In this document: positions 7,735 to 14,199 of the stretch, piece by piece | Position numbering within the stretch: the stretch's first letter is position 1 | Layout: each line of letters opens with the position of its first letter | Assembly: GCA_963582345.1 (NCBI GenBank) | Contig: CAUZSN010000047.1 | Coordinates: 1 to 19,919 of the forward strand | DNA from: CAUZSN01 sp963582345 | GTDB taxonomy: Bacteria; Planctomycetota; Planctomycetia; Planctomycetales; Planctomycetaceae | Length of the DNA stretch: 19,919 nucleotides | Reading direction: 5' to 3' | Made by a program: the position numbers and the translations under genes | Notes under the pieces: model-generated | The model's input: only the letters and a program-made list of their open reading frames with translations | The model's database searches: none | What the model was told of the DNA's origin: nothing

Positions 7735-8498
7735 TGAACCACGGCTTAGAACCGCAATCGATCAACAATTTATTTTGCGGTGAATCGGATTTCAGCCGGT
7801 ACGTTTGCTCGAGCGGACCAGGGTGCATTAGCAGTGGCCACAGCTGGTGGTTTTTCGCTCGATCTGAACCACTTCGACAGCTTGTATCTGCGAAAGAGTC
7901 GGTTGCGTCTGTTCAAAGAACAGCCAAGATGCGTCGACTTGAAGCGGTCCTGTTTGTGGCCGACTGCGCACTATCAATTCGACGATTGGCGCACTTGGCT
8001 ACCTTGGTAGACGCTTCAGAAGCTCGGTTGTTGATCGATAAGCTGAATTCTGCGTATGACCAGATAGAATGTGTTTTCAGGATTGAGCGAGTCGCCGCCG
8101 GTTACCGGCTGTTGACTCGTGCTGAATTCTCGGTCTTGTTGGACAAACTCTATCATCGCCGTACTGCATTGAAATTGTCATCACCTGCGATGGAGACGCT
8201 TGCGATTGTTGCTTATCGCCAACCGATCGTCCGGGCTGATATTGAAGGCATACGAGGTGTTCGGTGTGTGGAAATGTTAAAACAACTTATGGAACACGGG
8301 CTGGTGCGAATTGCTGGAGAAGACGAATCGTTGGGACGTCCGTATCTGTACGAAACAACTCACAGGTTCCTGGAACTCGTCGGATTACACGATCTTGACG
8401 ATTTACCGATGGCCGAACGTCTACGGCGAGCGAAGCAAGAGCGGCCGTGCGATGAAGATGCAGCACCCGTAGAAAATCAAATGGACAACGTGGCATAA
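7734..8498 (+). CDS. scpB: Segregation and condensation protein B (ScpB)
   Basis: ScpB is the kleisin-associated winged-helix subunit of the Smc-ScpAB condensin, which compacts and segregates the chromosome. With ATG at 7734 the protein is 254 aa, against about 190-200 in the family. The recognisable part starts near residue 66 (MRRLEAVLFVADCALS), which is also an ATG at 7929. Core motifs are ETLAIVAYRQP (154-164), IEGIRGV, GRPYLYETT (201-209) and FLELVGLHDLDDLP. The first 65 residues are Cys/Ser-rich and match nothing I know, so the start is uncertain: GTG 7710, ATG 7734 (TAATG overlap) or ATG 7929. No scpA or smc is nearby. It is convergent with tmk, 18 bp away, with no hairpin between. Confidence 0.88.
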   Translation: MNHGLEPQSINNLFCGESDFSRYVCSSGPGCISSGHSWWFFARSEPLRQLVSAKESVASVQRTAKMRRLEAVLFVADCALSIRRLAHLATLVDASEARLLIDKLNSAYDQIECVFRIERVAAGYRLLTRAEFSVLLDKLYHRRTALKLSSPAMETLAIVAYRQPIVRADIEGIRGVRCVEMLKQLMEHGLVRIAGEDESLGRPYLYETTHRFLELVGLHDLDDLPMAERLRRAKQERPCDEDAAPVENQMDNVA

Positions 8499-8516
8499 AG
8501 GCTACGAGTCGTCTGA

Positions 8517-9191
8517 TCAGGTGTGTCGTGCTGCGTCAACGACATTCCAAATCTCGTCGGTGATCTCTTGAACTGTCCGAACTTTTCCGTCGGCAATGCA
8601 GTTTAGCTTGTACCAATTCAGTTCTGTGGCGGCCAAATGCTGATAGACTTCGCGCACGACTTGCAGATAGGCGCCGTCAGCCTCGTGTAGGTCGACTGAC
8701 TTGTCCGTGTAAGTCCGTGAGCGTTTTGACAAAATTAAATGCTGCGCTTGCTTCACCCATATATCGAGCAGGACGACCAGATCCGGTTTGGGAAGCTGGT
8801 AGATGTCATATTCAATTTTTTGGATCCAGGCTATCAATTCCTCGCGTTCGTTGACTTCTAATTTTGCGGCCTGATGGGCGATGTTCGAAGGGACGTAACG
8901 ATCACAAATGACAACGTCATTGGATTGGATTGATTCCAGCAGTAAATCCCGCGATTCGAAACGGTCGCCCGCATAAAGCGGCGCGACGAGAAATGGACTG
9001 ACTGAAGGCAATCCGCCGAAACGACCATTCAGAAAGTCCGCAATCGATTTTCCGAACAGTGTCTGTTCGTACCGTGGAAAACTAAAGAGTTCGAGACTCG
9101 CGCCTGAGTTGGCTAGCCGTTCGCACAACCGTACAGCCTGCGTCCCCTTGCCCGATCCGTCAATGCCTTCGATTGCGAGTAGGAATGCCAT
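8517..9191 (-). CDS. tmk: Thymidylate kinase (dTMP kinase)
   Basis: This enzyme phosphorylates dTMP to dTDP with ATP, an essential step of dTTP synthesis in the cytoplasm. At 224 aa it is slightly longer than the usual 205-215. The P-loop is GIDGSGKGT (9-17). FPRYEQTLFGK (38-48), YAGDRFESR (73-81) and the DRY motif CDRYVPSN (96-103) bind the nucleotide. The LID region (about 156-171) is KRSRTYTDKSVDLHEA. The FPRY and DRY arrangement, and the Lys rather than Arg-rich LID, resemble eukaryote- and archaea-like Tmk variants; this is an impression. It is the last gene of mtaB - STAS - tmk, 42 bp after the STAS gene. No clear ribosome-binding site is visible before its ATG. Confidence 0.93.
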   Translation of the reverse strand: MAFLLAIEGIDGSGKGTQAVRLCERLANSGASLELFSFPRYEQTLFGKSIADFLNGRFGGLPSVSPFLVAPLYAGDRFESRDLLLESIQSNDVVICDRYVPSNIAHQAAKLEVNEREELIAWIQKIEYDIYQLPKPDLVVLLDIWVKQAQHLILSKRSRTYTDKSVDLHEADGAYLQVVREVYQHLAATELNWYKLNCIADGKVRTVQEITDEIWNVVDAARHT

Positions 9192-9233
9192 GACCGGTTT
9201 GCTTTCGGCTAACTCATCTTTGGCTAGTAAGCG

Positions 9234-9632
9234 TCAAGCATCTGAATTTGCCGACGAATGCGTTTGCTTCAACGTCTCAATTGCCTCGTCGATGTTTTCA
9301 GTGATCGTAAAGTATTCCATTAGTTTACTGGTTCGCATCACGCTGGGAACTGGATCACGAAGGTCGCAAATGGCCAACTTCCCTTGCCTGCGATGCAGTT
9401 TTCGATGCAACGAGATCAACTTTCCCAGGACCGAACTAGTGAAGAACTCAACGTCAGCCATGCTGATAATCAGTTTCCGAAATCCGAACTGTTCGACTAG
9501 TGTGAATAGCTCGTTCCCCAGTTGTTGAATGTTTTCCTCGTCGTCTAGATACGCAACCGTGAATGTGACGACCGCAAAGTCGTCCTGTTTGCGAACAGCG
9601 ATATAGGTCGGCTGAAATTCAGTTAATGACAT
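9234..9632 (-). CDS. STAS-domain protein (anti-sigma-factor antagonist-like)
   Basis: This is a 132-aa stand-alone STAS domain, the fold of SpoIIAA/RsbV, which binds an anti-sigma kinase or acts in a phospho-relay. The alternating beta-alpha pattern is clear: VVTFTVAYLDD, then LGNELFTLVEQFGFRKLIISM (a helix and strand), and the conserved segment VEFFTSSVLGKLISL (61-75). Ser66 or Ser67 sits where the phosphorylated Ser of RsbV occurs. No cognate HATPase-type kinase (RsbW) or PP2C phosphatase is nearby, so the partner lies elsewhere. The ATG lies nine bases after the mtaB stop, a strong sign of one operon. Confidence 0.85.
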   Translation of the reverse strand: MSLTEFQPTYIAVRKQDDFAVVTFTVAYLDDEENIQQLGNELFTLVEQFGFRKLIISMADVEFFTSSVLGKLISLHRKLHRRQGKLAICDLRDPVPSVMRTSKLMEYFTITENIDEAIETLKQTHSSANSDA

Positions 9633-9641
9633 ACCACAAAT

Positions 9642-10916
9642 TCACTTTTCGGCGCGAAGGTAGTGATCGAAGGCTCTTTCGCCGCGGGCGAAAACAAAGT
9701 TACCAATGTCGTCGACTGAACCTGGTGTCAACACGGGAGCGTAGCAGCGGTCGGTGCCGCGGACCCATCCCGGATGATCGTCAGATTCACGCTCGACAAG
9801 AACTTCCAGTTTAGTATTCACGAGCGATTTGTAGAACTTTTTCGCCAATTGCCTTTCCAGGACACTCAATTCCCGGCAGCGTTGTTTCTTGACTTCAGGA
9901 CGAACAGGGTCAGGCAACGTCGCAGCAGGAGTTCCCCTCCGGGCACTGAAGGGGAAGATATGAATTTTCATGAATCCAGCCTGGCGGCAGGCCTGCATTG
10001 TCTGTTCGAATTCCTGATCACTTTCTCCGGGAAACCCAACAATACAATCGGTCGTGAAGGCTGGTTCATGCAACCGCTCACGCAGGCGTTCGATTTTTTC
10101 CAGTAATCGATCCGCAGAATAGCGGCGCCGCATTCGGCGAAGAACGCTATCGGCTCCGCTTTGTAAGGCTGGGTGAAAGTGAGGACACAGATGCTCGCAA
10201 TCGGCTGCCGCCGAGATAAAGTCTTCGTTCATTTCGCCTGCTTCGATGCTCGATAACCGCATTCGCCAGTCTCCTGGGATGTTGTCCAGTTGGCGGAACA
10301 GATGCCAAAGTCGAAACGGAGCCGAACCTGATTTGCCGCGCGTTGTGTCGACACCGAAGTGGCCAACGTGAATCCCGCTCAGGACGATTTCCTTATATCC
10401 GTTGTCGATCAGCCGTCGCACTTCCTCATCGATATCACTTGGTGAGCGGCTGTTCAACATAGGACGGACCTGAGGGATGATGCAGTACGTGCACTTCAGA
10501 ATGCAGCCGTCCTGAACTTTAACGTACGCCCGTTTCCTGCCGTCAAAGTGGCTGATCCCACTGGGCATGTCGACGATTCCAAATCGTTCAAAAACATCAG
10601 GCAATTCGCGTTTGTCCGTGACGACTTCGAACACATTCGGTAGACTTGACACTACTTTTGGTTTGCGCGTCGCATAACAGCCCATGACGACGGTACGGGT
10701 TCCCGGATTGCGTCGAGCCAGTTGACGGATTACCTGACGGCTTTTCGAGTCTCCCGTGCTTGTGACCGTACATGTGTTGACAACACAAAGGTCAGCAATT
10801 TCATCGTTACACGCTTCGCGGTAGCCATTCTTTACCAGGGCTTCTTTGACAAGTTGAGTTTCGTACTGGTTGACTTTGCAGCCCAAAGTCACCAGTCGGC
10901 AGGTTCGAGATGTCAT
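9642..10916 (-). CDS. mtaB: tRNA t6A37 methylthiotransferase MtaB
   Basis: This is a radical-SAM enzyme that adds a methylthio group to N6-threonylcarbamoyladenosine at tRNA position 37, giving ms2t6A. At 424 aa it is full length. The N-terminal domain carries the auxiliary cluster cysteines Cys13 (LGCKVNQYE), Cys49 (VVNTCTVT) and Cys80 (MGCYATR). The radical-SAM CxxxCxxC is Cys138, Cys142 and Cys145 in QDGCILKCTYCIIP. After it, VRPMLNSRS replaces the usual RG-containing motif. HFHPALQSGADSVLRRMRRRY and DCIVGFPGES are also typical. The C-terminal 60 residues form a TRAM-like RNA-binding end. The LGCKVNQYE signature points to MtaB rather than MiaB or RimO. It heads the mtaB - STAS - tmk unit. 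Confidence 0.93.
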   Translation of the reverse strand: MTSRTCRLVTLGCKVNQYETQLVKEALVKNGYREACNDEIADLCVVNTCTVTSTGDSKSRQVIRQLARRNPGTRTVVMGCYATRKPKVVSSLPNVFEVVTDKRELPDVFERFGIVDMPSGISHFDGRKRAYVKVQDGCILKCTYCIIPQVRPMLNSRSPSDIDEEVRRLIDNGYKEIVLSGIHVGHFGVDTTRGKSGSAPFRLWHLFRQLDNIPGDWRMRLSSIEAGEMNEDFISAAADCEHLCPHFHPALQSGADSVLRRMRRRYSADRLLEKIERLRERLHEPAFTTDCIVGFPGESDQEFEQTMQACRQAGFMKIHIFPFSARRGTPAATLPDPVRPEVKKQRCRELSVLERQLAKKFYKSLVNTKLEVLVERESDDHPGWVRGTDRCYAPVLTPGSVDDIGNFVFARGERAFDHYLRAEK

Positions 10917-11044
10917 GATCAGTTTGGTTCAAGATGTATTATTGGCGCGGCAATCGTCTTAAGAGTCTGTCAAAAGTGATAGGGAAATCCAAGCCCTCGC
11001 ATCTAGTCAGCTGGTGGCCACGGGAAAGCGAGCATCAGTATAGT

Positions 11045-11065
11045 TCGCGGCGTCATAAACCGCGA
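11045..11065. terminator. Hairpin after the ABC cassette, possible 3' end
   Basis: TCGCGG (11045-11050) and CCGCGA (11060-11065) form a perfect 6-bp GC-rich stem with a 9-base loop, about 35 bp beyond the stop of the Arg-rich gene. No T-tract follows on the minus strand. It may mark the end of the operon transcript, but it is a weak terminator candidate. Confidence 0.3.
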
Positions 11066-11098
11066 GTCGCGTTAAGCTGAGACAATCGGCGGTTAGTA

Positions 11099-12253
11099 TC
11101 AGCGTCGTCGTCGACTTCGACGGCCAGAGGACTTCGGTAAATTTGTTGGTTTGTTCTTGTCAACATCGCCTTTGGCGGTCTCAGGCTCAGACGATTTTGC
11201 AGTGACCAGATTTGGATCCAGCAAGAATGCAATCGCTTCCTTCCAGGTTGGTAGGTCGCGATAAGTTACTGTAGCGGGGCGGCGGGTTTCAGCGTCAGAG
11301 GGTTCGTCTGCGATGACTTGATCAGTGGATTGGATGGCTGGTTCTTCTGTTGCCGCCTGGTCGGCCGCATCTGTGGGCATTTTACTTTCGCGACGACGGC
11401 GCGACGATCGTTTACGTTGAGGTTCGGGCGGTTTATCAGAAACCGTTTCAACCGAAACGATTGCTACTTCGTTGGACTCTTCCGTCACATTGACTTTCGA
11501 GCGAAGTAATTCGGGTTCAGGCCGTTCCCCGTCAATCGACTCTTTTGATTTCGGCGATCGTCCTCGACGCCGGCGCCGTCTGCGTTTCTTGACGTTAGGT
11601 TCCGATACATTTTCCTCAGAACTAGCTTGAAATTTTTCCTCACCCTTCGGAGCCTCGTCTTTCACAGGTCTTGCAAGGTTATCGGCGTCGACTTCAGCAT
11701 CCGTTGCCTCTGGTTTGGCTTCGTCGTCAAGGATCCCAAATCCGAAATTGTCGTCGATGAGTGCATCCCGCCTGTAGAGACTTGTCGTCGGCTGCTCAGG
11801 TGTTGTTGAGGTTGCTTGCTCAATTTCGGCCAGTTCGCTTTTCTCGATCAAATCCGTTTTCCCCGATGATTTCTTGGCCATACGGGTCGAATTGTTCGAG
11901 TCCCAATCCTCAAGAACTTCCCAGAACGTGTCTTCGCTGTGGCGATTGGATGTCGAGTCAGTCTTCACAACCTCAAATTCGTCCGTAGCCATTTTGTCAG
12001 TGGAATTAGCCGTCGACTGCTCGAGTGCTTCAGCGTGCAAATTCGTCTGAGTTGCAGCCACGGCCGGCGCTGAATGCGACTGATCGTCTTCAGTTTCGAT
12101 GGGAGTCGGCTTCGACGGGTGCTGTGACTCGTCCGTCTCTGACTTCGCTCCCGCTCGGCTTCTGCCGAAATCGATCCCGAACAGGTCCTCAGCCAGTCCC
12201 TTCCAAGAATCTTCCTCGCCCGAGGAATTCTCGCGTTTTTGTTCGATGTTCAT
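11099..12253 (-). CDS. Disordered acidic protein with three Arg clusters; function unknown
   Basis: I chose ATG at 12253 (384 aa); the open frame extends to a TTG at 12289. The protein is almost wholly low-complexity, rich in Glu, Asp, Ser and Thr. Three basic clusters punctuate the C-terminal half: KKRRRRRRRGR (222-232), QRKRSSRRRR (279-288) and a terminal SGRRSRRRR (376-384). Short, probably interaction, motifs stand out: SWKGLAEDLFGIDFG (16-30), FWEVLEDW (about 110-117), DDNFGFGILDDE (about 167-178) and LPTWKEAIAFLLDPN (334-348). The last resembles a motif I recall in planctomycete hypothetical proteins. Arg clusters suggest binding to RNA, DNA or acidic polymers. It is the last gene of the ABC cassette, 51 bp after the DUF4340 gene. 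Confidence 0.65.
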   Translation of the reverse strand: MNIEQKRENSSGEEDSWKGLAEDLFGIDFGRSRAGAKSETDESQHPSKPTPIETEDDQSHSAPAVAATQTNLHAEALEQSTANSTDKMATDEFEVVKTDSTSNRHSEDTFWEVLEDWDSNNSTRMAKKSSGKTDLIEKSELAEIEQATSTTPEQPTTSLYRRDALIDDNFGFGILDDEAKPEATDAEVDADNLARPVKDEAPKGEEKFQASSEENVSEPNVKKRRRRRRRGRSPKSKESIDGERPEPELLRSKVNVTEESNEVAIVSVETVSDKPPEPQRKRSSRRRRESKMPTDAADQAATEEPAIQSTDQVIADEPSDAETRRPATVTYRDLPTWKEAIAFLLDPNLVTAKSSEPETAKGDVDKNKPTNLPKSSGRRSRRRR

Positions 12254-12304
12254 AGAACAAAACGTAGCGAGAACCGGCTTCCTTTGCAAGAGGTTCCACG
12301 TTCG

Positions 12305-14089
12305 TTAACGATTATTGCCAGGTGCGGAATTGCTTTCATCTTTGCTGGTGTTAATCTTCTCGTCTTCTGTTTTCTGGTCATTCGCATCGTCTTTTTTCTT
12401 GACCAGGTCCTTGCGACTTAGCCGCAGATCATCGAATTTTTCAGCCGAGATGACGTAGTACCAGTCGGCGAATCGGCGGTTCAATTCCTCGGATTTCTTC
12501 TGGCCGTCTTCAACATTTTTCTTGAAATCTTTCGACTTGCGTTCGTGCTCTTCCAAGTCGTTGTTGTACTTTTTTTGGATTTCGTCCAGAGAACCATCTT
12601 CTTCCTCGTCGGACGACTCGTTTTTGACATCTGTAATGTCCGATTTACTGGCCACTTCCTTTAGCTCAGCCGGCTTTTCCGGTTCAACCGGCTCTTCGCC
12701 GAGTAAACTTGTGTGGAACTCGACACGGACGAAAACGTAGCGGCCTGGTTTGTTACTATTGTTCTTTTTGTCGTTTTCTTCAGTATTTTCTGATCCGGAT
12801 TTCGTGGCTGGTTCTTCCTTGTCAGACATCGAATTTTTCTGTTTTTCGCTGTCCGGTGAAAAACCTATTTCTAGTTCTTCCTGGCTGCCGGTGAAGGCGC
12901 GGCCGAAGTAGAGGTGATAGCGAAGACCATCGTTGGTGGCGGTATGCAGTTCGCCTTCACGGGCCACCAGCCGCATGTTTTCTGGATCGTCGTTTTCTCC
13001 GGGCTGCAACAGGAAACCACGAGTTAGTAGGTCCGATTGTAGGCGAGTGACATCCTGTTGCGATTTGAGTGCAAGGCGGTCGAGTTTCAGCTCCGGCGTC
13101 AAGCCTTGCTGCTTCGGCCGCACGCCAGCGATTTTTAAATCGGCAAAGGCGCTGATCGTGTCGCGGACGGCGTCCTTGTCAATTTTTTCCACCTCTTCGT
13201 TTAGGACGTCCATTTTCCAGTCGTCGCTGGACGATTTGCGCAACAATTTTGTGACTTCATTGCTGGTGATACGGCCGGTCAACTCGTTGAACGAGTAATC
13301 ATTGATCACTACCTCGGTCACGTCCCAACTGTCTACATCCAGCAGGTCGGTTTCGATCCAGTCGGTAAATTTTGTCGAGAGGTCGATGTCCAGTTTGACG
13401 ATGTAAACTTCTTCCTCTTCAGGATGTCGGACGTAGTATTGATCGGAATTGCCTTCCAATTTGTTTCCGATGATGTAGTCGGCGAGCACCGAGTCGTTTT
13501 CTCGGCGGAGAATGATCCGTTCGCCTATGCCTTCGATGTCTTCGACGCTGAGCGTGTCTTGTTTCGGATTCACGACGCCGTATTGCGCGTGGTCGGCCGC
13601 CCAGCGTGTGACCATTGCACCTCGCGTGATGCCAATGATTGACGAAGCGGTTTTAGCCAATTTATCTTCGGCGTCGGCAGGGTAGTTGTGGTGCGAGGGG
13701 ATGACCCAGCGGCTGTTGTCCAACCGTTGGACGCGGAAGTCGAGCGGCTGGACTCGGTTGGCGTCGAAGATGTAGACTTCCAGCGACGTAGCCCGCGTCG
13801 GGTCGGTGAAGTCGGGGTAGAACTCTTGGCCAACTTGGCCGAACTCTTTGATTGGGACTGGGCGGTTGGCGTAGTGAATTCCCGTCGTGATCGCCAGGCA
13901 GACGGCCGCTCCAGCGACGAACGTCAGCGTGCGGCGCAGGTCGGGAGTGAGCGATTGTTTTATTGGCTCGGCCGCGGTTTGTTGCGTGTCAGTGGTCGTT
14001 GGGGACGGGTCGTTTGACGGTTTCATAGTCTCGCTGTCGGCAGTAGTTTTTGTTGTCTTTTCGATTGTTTTTTCTGCTTCAGTTGCCAT
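12305..14089 (-). CDS. DUF4340 membrane-anchored protein of a Gld-type ABC system
   Basis: This protein of 594 aa belongs to the DUF4340 family, usually found beside Gld-type ABC exporters; its role is unknown. ATG at 14089 has AGAGGA nine bases upstream and is preferred over ATGs at 14116 and 14107. A Thr-rich disordered N-terminus (1-50) precedes one membrane segment (about 54-74); the rest should lie outside the cytoplasm. Repeated domain units such as SRWVIPSHHNYPADAEDKLAK and ADHAQYGVVNP (the latter a hallmark of DUF4340), then DYIIGNKLEGNSDQYYVR, are visible. The C-terminal third holds Lys/Glu-rich, probably coiled stretches (about 425-455 and 480-545), and ends in a polar tail. It follows the fused permease/GldG gene by 110 bp. 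Confidence 0.82.
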   Translation of the reverse strand: MATEAEKTIEKTTKTTADSETMKPSNDPSPTTTDTQQTAAEPIKQSLTPDLRRTLTFVAGAAVCLAITTGIHYANRPVPIKEFGQVGQEFYPDFTDPTRATSLEVYIFDANRVQPLDFRVQRLDNSRWVIPSHHNYPADAEDKLAKTASSIIGITRGAMVTRWAADHAQYGVVNPKQDTLSVEDIEGIGERIILRRENDSVLADYIIGNKLEGNSDQYYVRHPEEEEVYIVKLDIDLSTKFTDWIETDLLDVDSWDVTEVVINDYSFNELTGRITSNEVTKLLRKSSSDDWKMDVLNEEVEKIDKDAVRDTISAFADLKIAGVRPKQQGLTPELKLDRLALKSQQDVTRLQSDLLTRGFLLQPGENDDPENMRLVAREGELHTATNDGLRYHLYFGRAFTGSQEELEIGFSPDSEKQKNSMSDKEEPATKSGSENTEENDKKNNSNKPGRYVFVRVEFHTSLLGEEPVEPEKPAELKEVASKSDITDVKNESSDEEEDGSLDEIQKKYNNDLEEHERKSKDFKKNVEDGQKKSEELNRRFADWYYVISAEKFDDLRLSRKDLVKKKDDANDQKTEDEKINTSKDESNSAPGNNR

Positions 14090-14133
14090 GATTCGAGTTC
14101 CTCTCATGGTTGGCACCGTGAGGTGAACGTGCT

Positions 14134-14167
14134 CGCTTGCGCAATTCGCAAGCGGGATGCTTCCCGC
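14134..14167. repeat. Two overlapping hairpins inside the ABC operon (REP-like)
   Basis: CGCTTGCG (14134-14141) and CGCAAGCG (14147-14154) form a perfect 8-bp stem with a 5-base loop. GCGGGA (14152-14157) and TCCCGC (14162-14167) form a 6-bp stem with a 4-base loop. The two share three bases, so only one can form fully at a time, or they stack after breathing. A third, weaker pair (AGCAT 14176-14180 / ATGCT 14189-14193) follows. The element lies between the permease/GldG stop and the DUF4340 start. Confidence 0.5.
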
Positions 14168-14199
14168 AGCTAAAAAGCATCGACGCTCATGCTACGATA

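Noticed and set aside
7780..8010. Alternative-frame open reading frame across the start of scpB
   Set aside because: It could hint at a frameshifted ScpB N-terminus, but I see no ScpB-like residues in it and the true core is intact in the other frame.
10917..10980. TTGACA with AATAAT upstream of mtaB as a promoter
   Set aside because: The spacing is 24 bp, far outside the 16-18 bp range for a sigma70 promoter.
11099..12253. Ribonuclease E-like C-terminal scaffold
   Set aside because: Arg-rich clusters recall RNase E tails, but there is no S1 or catalytic domain and no degradosome gene nearby.
13688..14017. Plus-strand open frames antisense to the DUF4340 gene
   Set aside because: They reflect the GC-rich, stop-poor antisense of a strongly coding region; no motif or ribosome-binding site supports them.
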